DNA of 64,000 nucleotides from Falsirhodobacter algicola (GCF_018279165.1 NZ_CP047289.1:1-64000); one strand, 5' to 3'; positions 36,024 through 45,178 are shown, counted from the first letter of the stretch. The notes: generated by a model not told the origin, from the sequence alone. Program-made: numbers and translations.

Positions 36024-37558
36024 CGGCGCAGGGCGGTCCGCAGATCGGCCGGGCGCACCGCGCCAAGCGCGAAGGCCGCCCCGAAATAGCTGACGATGCC
36101 CGCCCCGACCAGCAGCGCCAGCGCGCCATAGCGCAGCCCGGCGCTGCCGAGCGGCCCGGCCAGCGCCTGCGCCGCCAGCCACAGCACCACCCCCATCAGC
36201 GCGGATGCCAGCGCGATGCGGGGCAGGCGCGCCCGCAGCCGCGCATCCGGGCGCACCGCATCGCCCATGCGCCGGGCGCCCCACCACAGCTGCGCGAACA
36301 TCACCCAGCCCGAGACGGTCGTCGCCAGCGCCGCCGCCAGAAAGCCCATCACCGGCATCAGCCCCACCGCGAATGCAAGGTTCACCACCATCGACCAAAC
36401 GGCATAGCGGAAGGGGCTGCGCGTGTCCTCGCGCGCGTAATACAGCGGCTGGAACAGCTTGTGCAGCACGAAGGCCGGCAGCCCCGCGCCATAGGCCGCC
36501 AGAACCAGCGCCGTGTTCCGCGTATCCACGGCGTCGAAGGCCCCGCGCTGGTACAAGACCTGCACCAGCGGCAGCGCCACGATCACCAGCGCCACCGCCG
36601 CCGGAAGCGTCAGCAGCGCGGCGAATTCGATCCCGCGGTTGAAGCTGGCGCGCCCCCCCTCGTGATCGCCGGCGCGCAGGCGGCGCGACAGTTCGGGCAG
36701 CAGCACCGTCCCGATCGCGATCCCCACGACGCCGAGCGGAAGCTGATAGAGCCGGTCGGCATAGGACAGCCACCCGACCGCGCCTTCGGTATGGCTCGCG
36801 ACCTGCCGCCCCACCAAGAGGTTCACCTGCACGACGCCCCCCGCCAGCACCGCAGGCCCCGCAATCATCAGAAGGCGGCGCAGATCGGGCGTCAGCCGCG
36901 GACGGCCGGGGCGGAAGCTGTAGCCTGCCCGCCGCGCCGCCCACCATGTGAAGGCGAATTGCGCCACCCCCGTCACCGGCACCGTCCATGCCAGCGTCTG
37001 GCCCATGTCCCAGCCCATCCGGTCCGCCAGCAGCATCGCAAGGATGAAGACGACATTCATCATCACCGGCACGATCGTCGCCTCGGTGAAGCGTCCATGG
37101 GTGTTCAGCACCCCCGACATCAGCGCCACGAGCGAGATGAAGAGGATATAGACGAAGCCGATCCGCCCATATTCCACCGCAAGGCCGAACCGCTCATCCC
37201 CGACGAAGCCCGAGGCCATCAGCCAGACCAGCCCCGGCATCGCCAGCGTGCCGATCAGCGTGATGAGGATCAGCACCGATCCCAGCCCGTTGAAGGCGTC
37301 GCGGGCGAATCCCTTGGGGTCCTCGTCGCCCTCCACCTTCTTGGCGAACATCGGCACGAAGGCCATGTTGAACGCCCCTTCGGCAAAGAAGCGGCGGAAC
37401 ATGTTGGGAAGCGAGAAGGCCACGAGGAACGCCTCGGCGACCGGGCCGGCCCCGAGATAGGCCGCCATCATCACATCGCGCACGAACCCGGCCAGCCGCG
37501 ATCCGAACGTCCATCCGCCGACCGTCAGAAAGCCGCGAACGAGGCCGCCACGCCTCAC
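36014..37558 (-). CDS. murJ: lipid II flippase MurJ (MviN)
   Basis: 514 aa, 14 membrane helices of the MOP superfamily. GFLTVGGWTFGSRLAGFVRDVMMAAYLGAG and EAFLVAFSLPNMFRRFFAEGAFNMAFVPMF are the signature N-terminal helices with the conserved Arg residues lining the cavity. Flips lipid II for peptidoglycan synthesis. Overlaps the glnD stop as ATGA, so it is co-translated with the PII uridylyltransferase, an arrangement I recall as common in this order. Confidence 0.95.
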   Translation of the reverse strand: MRRGGLVRGFLTVGGWTFGSRLAGFVRDVMMAAYLGAGPVAEAFLVAFSLPNMFRRFFAEGAFNMAFVPMFAKKVEGDEDPKGFARDAFNGLGSVLILITLIGTLAMPGLVWLMASGFVGDERFGLAVEYGRIGFVYILFISLVALMSGVLNTHGRFTEATIVPVMMNVVFILAMLLADRMGWDMGQTLAWTVPVTGVAQFAFTWWAARRAGYSFRPGRPRLTPDLRRLLMIAGPAVLAGGVVQVNLLVGRQVASHTEGAVGWLSYADRLYQLPLGVVGIAIGTVLLPELSRRLRAGDHEGGRASFNRGIEFAALLTLPAAVALVIVALPLVQVLYQRGAFDAVDTRNTALVLAAYGAGLPAFVLHKLFQPLYYAREDTRSPFRYAVWSMVVNLAFAVGLMPVMGFLAAALATTVSGWVMFAQLWWGARRMGDAVRPDARLRARLPRIALASALMGVVLWLAAQALAGPLGSAGLRYGALALLVGAGIVSYFGAAFALGAVRPADLRTALRRQR

Positions 37559-40314
37559 CGGCCGGCCCTCGCCGCGCCTTCGGTGATGGCGCGGCGCAGC
37601 TTGGCCTCGAGGCTTTCACGGCGGGAGGGGGTGTGCAGCTTCAGCCCGAACATGTCTTTCACATAGAAGGTATCGACGACCTGCGCCCCATAGGTCGCGA
37701 TCTGGGCCGATGCAATGTAGATGTTGTCGGCCGCCAGCGTCCGCGTCAGGTCGTAGAGCAGGCCCGGACGGTCGCGCGTGTCCACCTCGATGATGGTGTA
37801 GATCTCCGATCCTTCGTTGTCGAAGACGACATGGGTGGGGAAGCGGAAGGCGCTGTCGCGTTTGCGCACCTTGTCGCGGTCGGCCAGCGCCTCGCGGGCG
37901 ACGACCTCGCCGCGCAGGATGCGTTCGATCATCTGGCGCAGGCGGGGCAGGCGGGCCACCTCGTAGGGCTGGCCCTCGGCGTCCTGTATCCAGAACACGG
38001 CAGTCGCGAAGCCGTCCTTGGTGGTGTAGGTGCGCGCATCGACGACGTTCGCCCCCACCAGCGCGAGCGCCCCCGCAAGCCGCGAAAAGATGCCCGGATG
38101 GTCCGCCAAGGCAAAGCTGGCCCGCGTCGCCGCCCGGTCGGGTTCGGCATCGAGGTCGATGCGGATCTCGTCATCGCCAAGGCCGCGCAGCAGCCGCGCC
38201 AGCACGACATGCGCCACCGGCGGCAGCCCCTGCCAATAGGGCGCGTAATGCCGGTTCATTTCGGCCCGCAGATCGCGGTTGTCCCAATCGGCCAGCGCCT
38301 CGCGCAGGGCGCGCCTCGCCTCGCCGCCGCGGGTTTCGCGGTTCAAAAGCTCCATCCCGCCGGCCAGCACCGTTTCCGTATCGCGGTAGAGCTGGCGCAT
38401 CAGCTGCGCTTTCCAATTGTTCCATGTGCCGGGACCGACGCCGATGATGTCGCAGACCGTCAGGATCGTCAGCAGATCCAGCCTGCGGCGCGAGCGGACG
38501 GCCTTGGCGAAATCGCGCACCGTGCGGGGGTCGGCGATGTCGCGCTTCTGGGCGACATCGGACATCAGGAGGTGATGGCGCACCAGCCATTCGACGATCT
38601 CCGCCTCGTCGGGTTGCAGGCCGAGGCGCGGGGCCACGCGGCGGGCGATCTGCGCGCCGATGATGGAATGTTCCTCGGGGCGGCCCTTGCCGATATCGTG
38701 CAGCAGAAGCGCGATGTAGAGGATGCGGCGATCCGCCCCCTGCAGCAGTTCGGTCGAGAGGGGAAGTTCGTCCGTCAGCTCCCCTCGCTCCATCCGGGCG
38801 AGGGTGGAGATGCATTGGATCGTATGTTCATCCACCGTGTAGTGGTGATAGACGTTGAACTGCATCATGGCGACGATGCGGCCGAATTCCGGCATGAAGG
38901 CGCCCAGCACCCCCACCTCGTTCATGCGGCGCAGCGCCCGTTCGGGGTTGCCGTGCTTCAGCAGCAGATCGAGGAAGATGCGGTTCGCCTCGCGGTCGTG
39001 GATCATCCCGTCATCGATCAGATGCAGGTTCGCCGCCACCAGGCGCGCGGAATCGGGGTGCATCATATAGCCGGTGCGCAGCGTCTCTTCGAAGATGCGC
39101 AGAAGGTTCAGCTTGTCGGACAGGAAGGCCTGCGGGTCCGGGATCTCGATCCGGCCATGGTTCAGCCGGTATTCCGGGCGGAGCGAGCGGCGGCGGCGGA
39201 TGAAGCCCAGAAGGTCCGGCTCGCCCTTGGCGTGGCGGGCCTCCAGCTCGGCGAGGAAGATCGAGGTCAGCTCGCCCACGCGGGTCGCCTGACGGAAGTA
39301 ATCCTGCATGAAACGTTCGACGCCGCGGCGGCCGGGCCGATCCTCGTATCCCATGCGGGCGGCCACCTCCACCTGCATGTCGAAGGTCAGTTGATCGGCG
39401 GCGCGGTTGGCCGCGTAATGCAGATGCACCCGCACGGCCCAGAGGAAATCCTCGGCGGCGCGGAAGAGGTTGTATTCCTCGCGGGTGAAGAGATCGGCCG
39501 CCACCAGCCCCTCGGCACGGGGCACGCGGTGCAGGTATTTGCCGATCCAGTACAGCGTCTGAAGATCGCGCAGCCCGCCCTTGCCCTCCTTCACGTTGGG
39601 TTCGAGGACATAGCGCTGCCCGCCCTGCCGTTTGTGCCGGCCCGCGCGTTCGGCCAGCTTGGCCTCGATGAATTCGGGGCCGGAGCGGCGGAAGAGTTCG
39701 GTCCAAAGGCGTTCGGGCAGTTCGGCGGCAAGGGCCGCATCCCCGGTCAGGAAACGCTGCTCCAGCAGGGCGGTGCGGATGGTGATATCCTCGCGCGCCA
39801 TGTAGATGCAGTCGCGCACCGTGCGCGTCGCATGGCCGACCTTCAGCTTCAGATCCCACAGGATATAGAGCGTCGCCTCCACCGCCGCATCGGCGCTTCC
39901 GCGCGGCGGGGTCAGGAACAGAAGGTCCACGTCGGAAAAGGGGGCCATCTCCGCCCGGCCATAGCCGCCGACGGCGATCAGCGCCACGGGCGGCGCGCCC
40001 GTCAGATGCGCCGCCAGCCGGAAGGCCGTCACCACGATCGCGTCCATCATCCGGGCCTGCCCGTTGATCAGCGCGCGCGAGGCGAGGGGGTGAAGCGCGA
40101 AGGCCTCTTTGAGGCGGGCTTCGGATGCGGCGCGCGCCTCGGTCAGGAGGCGCACGGCGATGGTGCGGGTTTCGCGTGGGTCGGGGTCCGGCCCGGCTTC
40201 GTCGAGGATGGTGCGAAGCAGCGCCTCCGGATCGGGGAAGGCGCTGTCATCGAGGACGAAATCCTGCGGGCGGTCAGAAGCCGAAGCCACCGAAACTGCG
40301 GGGTGCGGGGTCAA
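37555..40314 (-). CDS. glnD: [protein-PII] uridylyltransferase/uridylyl-removing enzyme
   Basis: 919 aa nitrogen-sensing bifunctional enzyme. The nucleotidyltransferase site is GGYGRAEMAPFSDVD (116-130); the HD domain for de-uridylylation starts at H539-D540 (LLLHDIGKGRPEEHS); two ACT domains occupy the last 190 residues (about 735-815 and 845-919) and bind glutamine. The start is uncertain: TTG 40314 has AGGTGA about 6 bp upstream and overlaps the preceding lipoprotein gene by 41 bp; GTG 40290 is an alternative. The first well-conserved segment begins near residue 80, so either start is acceptable. Confidence 0.95.
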   Translation of the reverse strand: MTPHPAVSVASASDRPQDFVLDDSAFPDPEALLRTILDEAGPDPDPRETRTIAVRLLTEARAASEARLKEAFALHPLASRALINGQARMMDAIVVTAFRLAAHLTGAPPVALIAVGGYGRAEMAPFSDVDLLFLTPPRGSADAAVEATLYILWDLKLKVGHATRTVRDCIYMAREDITIRTALLEQRFLTGDAALAAELPERLWTELFRRSGPEFIEAKLAERAGRHKRQGGQRYVLEPNVKEGKGGLRDLQTLYWIGKYLHRVPRAEGLVAADLFTREEYNLFRAAEDFLWAVRVHLHYAANRAADQLTFDMQVEVAARMGYEDRPGRRGVERFMQDYFRQATRVGELTSIFLAELEARHAKGEPDLLGFIRRRRSLRPEYRLNHGRIEIPDPQAFLSDKLNLLRIFEETLRTGYMMHPDSARLVAANLHLIDDGMIHDREANRIFLDLLLKHGNPERALRRMNEVGVLGAFMPEFGRIVAMMQFNVYHHYTVDEHTIQCISTLARMERGELTDELPLSTELLQGADRRILYIALLLHDIGKGRPEEHSIIGAQIARRVAPRLGLQPDEAEIVEWLVRHHLLMSDVAQKRDIADPRTVRDFAKAVRSRRRLDLLTILTVCDIIGVGPGTWNNWKAQLMRQLYRDTETVLAGGMELLNRETRGGEARRALREALADWDNRDLRAEMNRHYAPYWQGLPPVAHVVLARLLRGLGDDEIRIDLDAEPDRAATRASFALADHPGIFSRLAGALALVGANVVDARTYTTKDGFATAVFWIQDAEGQPYEVARLPRLRQMIERILRGEVVAREALADRDKVRKRDSAFRFPTHVVFDNEGSEIYTIIEVDTRDRPGLLYDLTRTLAADNIYIASAQIATYGAQVVDTFYVKDMFGLKLHTPSRRESLEAKLRRAITEGAARAGR

Positions 40315-41443
40315 TCACGTTCACCTGGTTGTTGGAGATCTGCGCAACCGCAAGCCCCCGTTCGTTCGTGCCGTTCGCCAGCAGACGGAACACACCGCCC
40401 GTTCCGGCAAAGCCCGAGCTGCGCGTCAGCGTCTGCGTCGTGATCGGGCTGCCGCGCTTGGCCAGCGCGCCGATGGCCGCGATCCCGTCATAGGCCAGAC
40501 CCGCGATCGGGTGCGGCGCCATGCCGTAGGCGCCTTGATAGCGCTGGACGAACTGGCCGTAAACACTCGGATCGGGCAGGGCGAACCAGCCGCCCTGCAC
40601 ACCGGGCAGCGACGCGGTGCGCGTCGGCACGTCCCAACGCGTCAGCCCGATGAAGCGGACCATCTCCGGCGTCAGCCCGTTGTCGCGCAGCGTCTGGGTG
40701 ATCGTAGGCAGCGCGCCGGCGGTGTCGGCGGTCAGGAAGACGGCGTTGGCGTTGCGGTCCTTCACGCTCTGGGCGATGGCCGGCCCGCGGGTGCTGACCC
40801 CGTTCTGCGAGAAGGGATACCCTTCGGAGGCCAGAACCTGCCCCCCCGCACGCTGCACCGCGCCCGCGATGGCGTCGCGCCCGGTTTCGCCCGCCGAGTT
40901 CTGATCGTAGGCGATCACCACGCGGCCGGCATTGTTGCGCACGGCATATTGCGCCAGCCGGTCGGCCGTATTCTCGAAGGTCTGGCCAAGGACGAAGACG
41001 TTGCCGCCCGCGATCGCCGTGTTGTTGGAGAAGGCGAGCACATCCACCCCCGCCGAGGCGACGGCCTGACCGACGGCATTGGCCTCTTGGGCGAAGACCG
41101 GACCGAGGATCACATCTGCGCCATCCTCGACGGCCTGCCGCGCCTGCGACACCGCGCGGTCGGGACTGCCCGCCGTGGGATAGACCTGCAGCGCGATGGT
41201 GCCCGCACCGAGATCGGCCATCGCAAGGCGCGCGGCGTTCTCGAGGCTCTTGGCCAATTCCTCTTGGCTGGCTTGCCCGGACCCGGCCGGCACCAGCAGC
41301 GCCACCTGCACCACCTGCCCGCGCGAGGCGCCGGGGGCGGCGCCGGTATTGGCGACGGGCTCGCAGGCGGCCAGCGCCAGCGCCGACAGCGCCACCACGG
41401 CCCCGCCCAGCGCCTTGCGGGCGCGACTCAAAACGGTCAACAT
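40274..41443 (-). CDS. PBP-activator-like lipoprotein (LppC/LpoA-type periplasmic-binding fold)
   Basis: 389 aa. Signal peptide with lipobox LALAAC, lipidated C27. The rest is a type 1 periplasmic-binding fold: VALLVPAGSGQASQEELAKSLENAARLAM, DGADVILGPVFAQEANAVGQ, AGRVVIAYDQNSAGETGRDAIAGAV and AYDGIAAIGALAKRG. This is the domain that in LpoA activates PBP1A; the TPR-like N-terminal domain of enterobacterial LpoA is missing. ATG 41443 has GAGG nine bases upstream; ATG 41458 lacks space for a site. Followed by glnD and murJ on the same strand. Confidence 0.82.
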   Translation of the reverse strand: MLTVLSRARKALGGAVVALSALALAACEPVANTGAAPGASRGQVVQVALLVPAGSGQASQEELAKSLENAARLAMADLGAGTIALQVYPTAGSPDRAVSQARQAVEDGADVILGPVFAQEANAVGQAVASAGVDVLAFSNNTAIAGGNVFVLGQTFENTADRLAQYAVRNNAGRVVIAYDQNSAGETGRDAIAGAVQRAGGQVLASEGYPFSQNGVSTRGPAIAQSVKDRNANAVFLTADTAGALPTITQTLRDNGLTPEMVRFIGLTRWDVPTRTASLPGVQGGWFALPDPSVYGQFVQRYQGAYGMAPHPIAGLAYDGIAAIGALAKRGSPITTQTLTRSSGFAGTGGVFRLLANGTNERGLAVAQISNNQVNVIDPAPRSFGGFGF

Positions 41444-41530
41444 CCTGGTATTCCTCATCCCTAAGCGCAATTTTGCGTGAGAGCGTAGGGCGGAGGGCCT
41501 GAGAAGGCAAATCATTGGAAGGATATCATC

Positions 41531-42364
41531 ATGGCGCTGGCACCGGGCCTGCATTTCGTGGCCACGCCCATCGGGGCCGCGCGGGACATCACGCTGCGGG
41601 CGCTGGACATCCTGCGCGACGCCGATGTCCTTGCCGCCGAGGACACGCGCACCCTGCGTCACTTGATGGAAATCCACGGGATCGCGCTGAACGGTCGCCC
41701 GCTGGTGGCCTATCACGACCATAATGGCGACGCGGCCGGACCGCGCCTGATCCGCGCGCTGGAGGAGGGGCGGACCGTCGCCTATGCCTCCGAAGCGGGC
41801 ACGCCGCTCGTATCCGATCCGGGGTTCGAACTGGGGCGCGCGGCGATTGCGGCGGGGCTGCCGGTGCTGACGGCGCCCGGCCCCTCGGCGGTGCTGGCGG
41901 CGCTGACGGTGTCGGGGCTGCCGTCGGATCGGTTCCTGTTCGCGGGCTTTCTGCCCAGCACCACCGCCGCGCGCCAAAAGGCGCTGCGCGAGGTGGCGGG
42001 AGTGCAGGCGACGCTGATCTTCTACGAATCGCCCAAGCGGCTGGCGGCCTCGCTGCGCGACATGGCCGAGGTGATGGGCCCGCGCGCCGCCGTCATCTGC
42101 CGCGAGCTGACCAAACGTTTCGAGGAAACGGTGCGCGGCCCGCTGCCCGAACTGGCCGCCGCCTATGCCGACCAAACGGTGAAGGGGGAGATCGTGGTCC
42201 TGATCGACCGGGCCGCCCCGCAGGCCGCGACCGAGGCCGATGTCGAAGCCGCCCTGCGCACGGCCCTGCAAAGCGCCAGCGTCAAGGATGCCGCCGCCGA
42301 TGTGGCCGCCCGCCTCAATCTGCCGAAGCGCGACGTGTATCAGATGGCCCTGCGCCTGACATGA
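41531..42364 (+). CDS. rsmI: 16S rRNA (cytidine1402-2'-O)-methyltransferase
   Basis: 277 aa SAM-dependent tetrapyrrole-methylase fold. LHFVATPIGAARDITLRALDILRDADVLAAEDTR is the RsmI N terminus; HDHN, SEAGTPLVSDPGFEL, GPSAVLAALTVSGLPSDRFLFAGFLP and FYESPKRLAASLRDM follow in order. Methylates the 2'-OH of C1402 in the 16S rRNA P-site. Overlaps yraN as ATGA; divergent from the PBP-activator-like gene. Confidence 0.95.
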   Translation: MALAPGLHFVATPIGAARDITLRALDILRDADVLAAEDTRTLRHLMEIHGIALNGRPLVAYHDHNGDAAGPRLIRALEEGRTVAYASEAGTPLVSDPGFELGRAAIAAGLPVLTAPGPSAVLAALTVSGLPSDRFLFAGFLPSTTAARQKALREVAGVQATLIFYESPKRLAASLRDMAEVMGPRAAVICRELTKRFEETVRGPLPELAAAYADQTVKGEIVVLIDRAAPQAATEADVEAALRTALQSASVKDAAADVAARLNLPKRDVYQMALRLT

Positions 42365-42684
42365 GCGCGGTCAACCACCTGTCCGGCCTTGCCGCCGAGG
42401 ACGCGGTGATCCGCCATTACGCCCTGCCGGTGGCGGCGCGGCGCTGGCGCGGTCCGGGAGGGGAGATCGACCTCATCCTGCGCGAGGGCGCGGCCGTGAT
42501 CTTCGTCGAGGTGAAGGCCGGTCGCCGCGCCGCCCGCGCGCCGGATGCCCGCCAGATCGCCCGCATCCGCGCCTCGGCTGCGGCATGGCTGGGCGACGAA
42601 CCGCTGGGCCAGCGCACGGTCTGCCGCTTCGATGTCGTGCTGGTGGAGGCGGGGCGGGTGGAGATCATTGCCAATATCCTCTGA
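42361..42684 (+). CDS. YraN family (UPF0102) nuclease-fold protein
   Basis: 107 aa. AEDAVIRHYALPVAARRWRGPGGEIDLILREGAAVIFVEVKAGRRA has the restriction-endonuclease-like core with E-I-D-L and F-V-E-V-K, which is the PD-(D/E)xK metal site. The family has no firm biochemical role and is nearly always next to rsmI, as here (ATGA overlap). The usual A-E-x-A-A-x-x-L-x-x-x-G entry sequence is somewhat diverged. Confidence 0.88.
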   Translation: MSAVNHLSGLAAEDAVIRHYALPVAARRWRGPGGEIDLILREGAAVIFVEVKAGRRAARAPDARQIARIRASAAAWLGDEPLGQRTVCRFDVVLVEAGRVEIIANIL

Positions 42685-42720
42685 CTGCGCCACTGATAGC
42701 CCCAAAAGAAGGAGAGCCGC

Positions 42721-43653
42721 ATGAAGGTCGCGTTCCAGATGGACCCGATGGGGTCGGTCAACATCGACGGTGACAGCACCTTCCGCATCGCGCTGGAGGC
42801 GCAGGAGCGGGGGCACACGCTGTTCCATTACCACCCCGAACACCTCGCCTTCGACGAGGGGCGCATCACCGCGCGCGGCCAATGGATGACCCTGCGCCGC
42901 GAAAAGGGCAACCACGTCACCTTCGGCCCGACCGAGGTCGTGGACCTTGCGACGATGGATGTCGTCTGGCTGCGTCAGGACCCGCCCTTCGACATGGGCT
43001 ACATCACCTCCACGCATCTGCTGGACATGCTGCCGGACCGCGTTCAGGTCGTGAACAACCCGTTCTGGGTGCGCAACTTCCCCGAGAAGCTGCTGGTGCT
43101 GACCTTCCCCAAACTGACGCCGCCGACGATGATCGCCCGCGATCTGGCGACGATCCGCGCCTTCAAGGCCAAGCATGGCGACATCATCCTCAAACCGCTC
43201 TACGGCAATGGCGGGGCGGGGGTGTTCCGTCTGGACCCGAACGACCGCAACTTGTCCTCGCTGCACGAGTTGTTCACCTCCATGTCGCGCGAGCCGTTGA
43301 TCGTGCAGAAATTCCTGCCCGCCGTGTCCAAGGGCGACAAGCGCGTGATCCTCGTGGACGGGGAGCCGATCGGCGCGATCAACCGCGTGCCGCAGGAAGG
43401 CGAGACGCGGTCGAACATGCATGTCGGCGGCCGCGCCGAGAAGGTGGAACTGACCGAGCGCGACCGCGAGATCTGCCGCGCCATCGGCCCGATCCTGCGC
43501 GAAAAGGGGCAGGTCTTCGTCGGCATCGACGTGATCGGCGATTGGCTGACGGAGATCAACGTGACCTCGCCCACCGGCCTTCAGGAACTCGAACGCTTCG
43601 ACGGCACTAACGGCGCCCGCCTGATCTGGGAGGCGATCGAAGCGAAGGCATGA
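42721..43653 (+). CDS. gshB: glutathione synthetase
   Basis: 310 aa ATP-grasp enzyme joining gamma-glutamylcysteine and glycine. [32 protein letters not shown], the [21 protein letters not shown] substrate region, [13 protein letters not shown] (glycine-rich loop) and [21 protein letters not shown] are characteristic. GAAGGAGAGCCGC precedes the ATG. The stop overlaps the aminotransferase gene as ATGA, so rsmI-yraN-gshB-hisC look like one operon with a single 36-bp gap before gshB. Confidence 0.96.
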   Translation: MKVAFQMDPMGSVNIDGDSTFRIALEAQERGHTLFHYHPEHLAFDEGRITARGQWMTLRREKGNHVTFGPTEVVDLATMDVVWLRQDPPFDMGYITSTHLLDMLPDRVQVVNNPFWVRNFPEKLLVLTFPKLTPPTMIARDLATIRAFKAKHGDIILKPLYGNGGAGVFRLDPNDRNLSSLHELFTSMSREPLIVQKFLPAVSKGDKRVILVDGEPIGAINRVPQEGETRSNMHVGGRAEKVELTERDREICRAIGPILREKGQVFVGIDVIGDWLTEINVTSPTGLQELERFDGTNGARLIWEAIEAKA

Positions 43654-44744
43654 GCCGTTTCTGGAGCCCGTTCCTGCACGATCTGTCGCCCTATGTTCCG
43701 GGCGAACAGCCTCGCCGCCCCATGGTGAAGCTGAACACCAACGAGAACCCCTATGGCCCGTCCCCGCGGGCCATCGCGGCGATCCGGGCCTGCGCGGATG
43801 GGCTGCGCCTCTATCCCGACCCCGAGGCGGCGGCCCTGCGCGGTGCCGTCGGGCGGACGCTGGGGCTGGGGGCGGATCACGTCTTCGTCGGCAACGGCTC
43901 GGACGAGGTGCTGGGCCATGCCTTCAACGCCTTCTTCCGCCATGGCGGGCCGGTGGTCTTTCCCGACATCACCTATGCCTTCTACGACAGCTATTGCCGG
44001 CTCTATGGGCTGCCGGTGCGGCGCGTGCCGCTGCGGGCGGATCTGACGCTGGATCCGGCGGCGCTGGACGGGCCCTCTGCTGGGCTGGTCATCGCCAATC
44101 CGAACGCGCCCACGGGCCTTGCGCTGCCGCTGGATCGGGTCCGGGGCATCTTGCGCGCCCATCCGGACCGCGTCGTGATCGTGGACGAGGCCTATGTCGA
44201 TTTCGGCGCCGACAGCGCCGCAACCCTCGTGGCCGAGCATGACAATCTGCTAGTGGTGCAGACCTTTTCCAAATCGCGCAGCCTTGCGGGGCTGCGGGTC
44301 GGGTTCGCGGTGGGCCAGCCGCATCTGATGGACGGGCTGCGGCGGGTGAAGGACAGCTTCAATTCCTACCCGCTGGGAATCCCGGCGCAGGCCGGGGCCC
44401 TTGCCGCGTGGGAGGATCGGGACTGGTTCGAGGAGACGCGCCGCCGCGTCATCGCGGATCGCGACCAGCTTGCGGCGGCGCTGCGGCAGCGGGGCTTCGA
44501 CGTGCCCCCCTCGCAGGCGAACTTCCTGTTCGCGGCCAATCCGACATGGACGGGCGCGCATCTGGCATCCGGTCTGCGCGCCGAGGGGGTGCTGGTGCGC
44601 CATTTCCCCGCGCCGCGGATCAAGGACCGTCTGCGCATCTCCATCGGGACGGCAGAGGACTGCGCGCGGCTGCTTTCGGCGCTGGACGCCGTGATGGCCG
44701 CGCCGGGCCTTACTTCGTCAGGATCAGCTTGCCGGCCCGGGTGA
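43650..44744 (+). CDS. hisC: histidinol-phosphate aminotransferase family protein
   Basis: 364 aa fold type I PLP enzyme. [59 protein letters not shown] and the PLP lysine K208 in [14 protein letters not shown] all match HisC. The family also includes aromatic and other aminotransferases, and Rhodobacterales carry several HisC-like copies, so the histidine role is probable rather than certain. The last 35 bp run antisense to the end of the tiny hemP gene, and the final dozen residues ([10 protein letters not shown]) look like unselected read-through. Confidence 0.8.
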   Translation: MSRFWSPFLHDLSPYVPGEQPRRPMVKLNTNENPYGPSPRAIAAIRACADGLRLYPDPEAAALRGAVGRTLGLGADHVFVGNGSDEVLGHAFNAFFRHGGPVVFPDITYAFYDSYCRLYGLPVRRVPLRADLTLDPAALDGPSAGLVIANPNAPTGLALPLDRVRGILRAHPDRVVIVDEAYVDFGADSAATLVAEHDNLLVVQTFSKSRSLAGLRVGFAVGQPHLMDGLRRVKDSFNSYPLGIPAQAGALAAWEDRDWFEETRRRVIADRDQLAAALRQRGFDVPPSQANFLFAANPTWTGAHLASGLRAEGVLVRHFPAPRIKDRLRISIGTAEDCARLLSALDAVMAAPGLTSSGSACRPG

Positions 44745-44871
44745 TCCGCAGGCTGTAGATCTGTCCGTTCAGCACGATCCGCGCCTGATTGCCGCCATCC
44801 GTCAGCCGGACGGCGTCATGCACGGGCATGGTGGTGTCGATCAGGTTCGAAAGATCGGTCATCGCGTTCAT
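44710..44871 (-). CDS. hemP: hemin uptake protein HemP
   Basis: 53 aa, found by translating the minus strand between hisC and the tRNA. The C-terminal half, [23 protein letters not shown], is the compact beta hairpin of the HemP family (PF10636), and the protein ends at the family's usual Leu-Thr-Lys. HemP is linked to heme transport and in some alpha- and betaproteobacteria acts as an activator of heme uptake genes. ATG 44871 overlaps the stop of a 41-aa upstream gene as ATGA; ATG 44862 is an in-frame alternative. It overlaps the convergent hisC end by 35 bp. No heme receptor or ABC genes are adjacent. Confidence 0.85.
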   Translation of the reverse strand: MNAMTDLSNLIDTTMPVHDAVRLTDGGNQARIVLNGQIYSLRITRAGKLILTK

Positions 44872-44993
44872 GATGGGCGCTCCAGTCGGTCGATGAGAAG
44901 GAAAAGGCCGCGGGTCGGGACCAGATCACCCAGAATCCGGCGCAGCATCTGGGCCAGATCGCCTTCGGGATTCGCATGCGGGATCGCGGTCAT
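44868..44993 (-). CDS. 41-aa protein of unknown function coupled to hemP
   Basis: Starts at ATG 44993 with GAGG six bases upstream and ends in a TGA that overlaps the hemP ATG (ATGA), which argues strongly for real translation. The sequence begins MTAIPHANPEGDLAQMLRR and ends in a hydrophobic, basic helix with [12 protein letters not shown]. No family recognised. It may be a leader peptide that couples translation into hemP, or a small partner protein. An upstream in-frame ATG at 45155 lies inside the tRNA terminator hairpin and was rejected. Confidence 0.6.
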   Translation of the reverse strand: MTAIPHANPEGDLAQMLRRILGDLVPTRGLFLLIDRLERPS

Positions 44994-45034
44994 CGGACAC
45001 CTCGGTTGGCCCGGCACCCTGCGCCGGTCCTTAA

Positions 45035-45062
45035 ACCTTAGTGAAATTGTCTGGCTTGTAAA
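45035..45062 (-). promoter_or_regulatory. candidate sigma-70 promoter for the hemP unit
   Basis: Read on the minus strand: TTTACA (45057-45062), 16 bases, TAAGGT (45035-45040), in a clearly AT-rich island of an otherwise GC-rich region. It is 42 bp upstream of the 41-aa gene's ATG. No convincing Irr/ICE or Fur-type dyad could be seen, although iron control of hemP is expected from the family. Confidence 0.35.
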
Positions 45063-45104
45063 TACCAATACTTTTAGTCGGGAATAGATTCCGCACGACC
45101 ACGC

Positions 45105-45152
45105 AAAACGGCCGCGGCCGGTGGTCCCGAAGGACGCACCGGCCGCGGCCGT
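45105..45152 (-). terminator. strong UUCG-capped terminator downstream of tRNA-Met
   Basis: Arms ACGGCCGCGGCCGGTG (45108-45123) and CACCGGCCGCGGCCGT (45137-45152) are perfect complements, extended inward by GTCC/GGAC with one bulged base. On the minus strand the loop is TTCG closed by C-G, the most stable tetraloop, and the stem is followed by TTTT (45105-45108). Orientation therefore fits termination of minus-strand transcription from the tRNA, insulating the hemP promoter just beyond. Confidence 0.8.
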
Positions 45153-45178
45153 CATGCAAAGACATGATGCGTGATGGT

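Noticed and set aside
43650-44744. Frameshift at the end of hisC because of its odd C-terminal residues
   Set aside because: The family core is complete up to about residue 350; the extra tail is explained by read-through into the hemP overlap before a stop occurs.
45108-45152. Large GC palindrome as a mobile REP element or recombination site
   Set aside because: It is a single copy in the window, is oriented with a UUCG loop and U-run on the minus strand right after a tRNA, and is explained by termination.
44868-45155. 95-aa reading of the gene upstream of hemP, starting at 45155
   Set aside because: The extension runs through the tRNA terminator hairpin and the AT-rich promoter-like island, and the shorter start at 44993 has a well-spaced GAGG.
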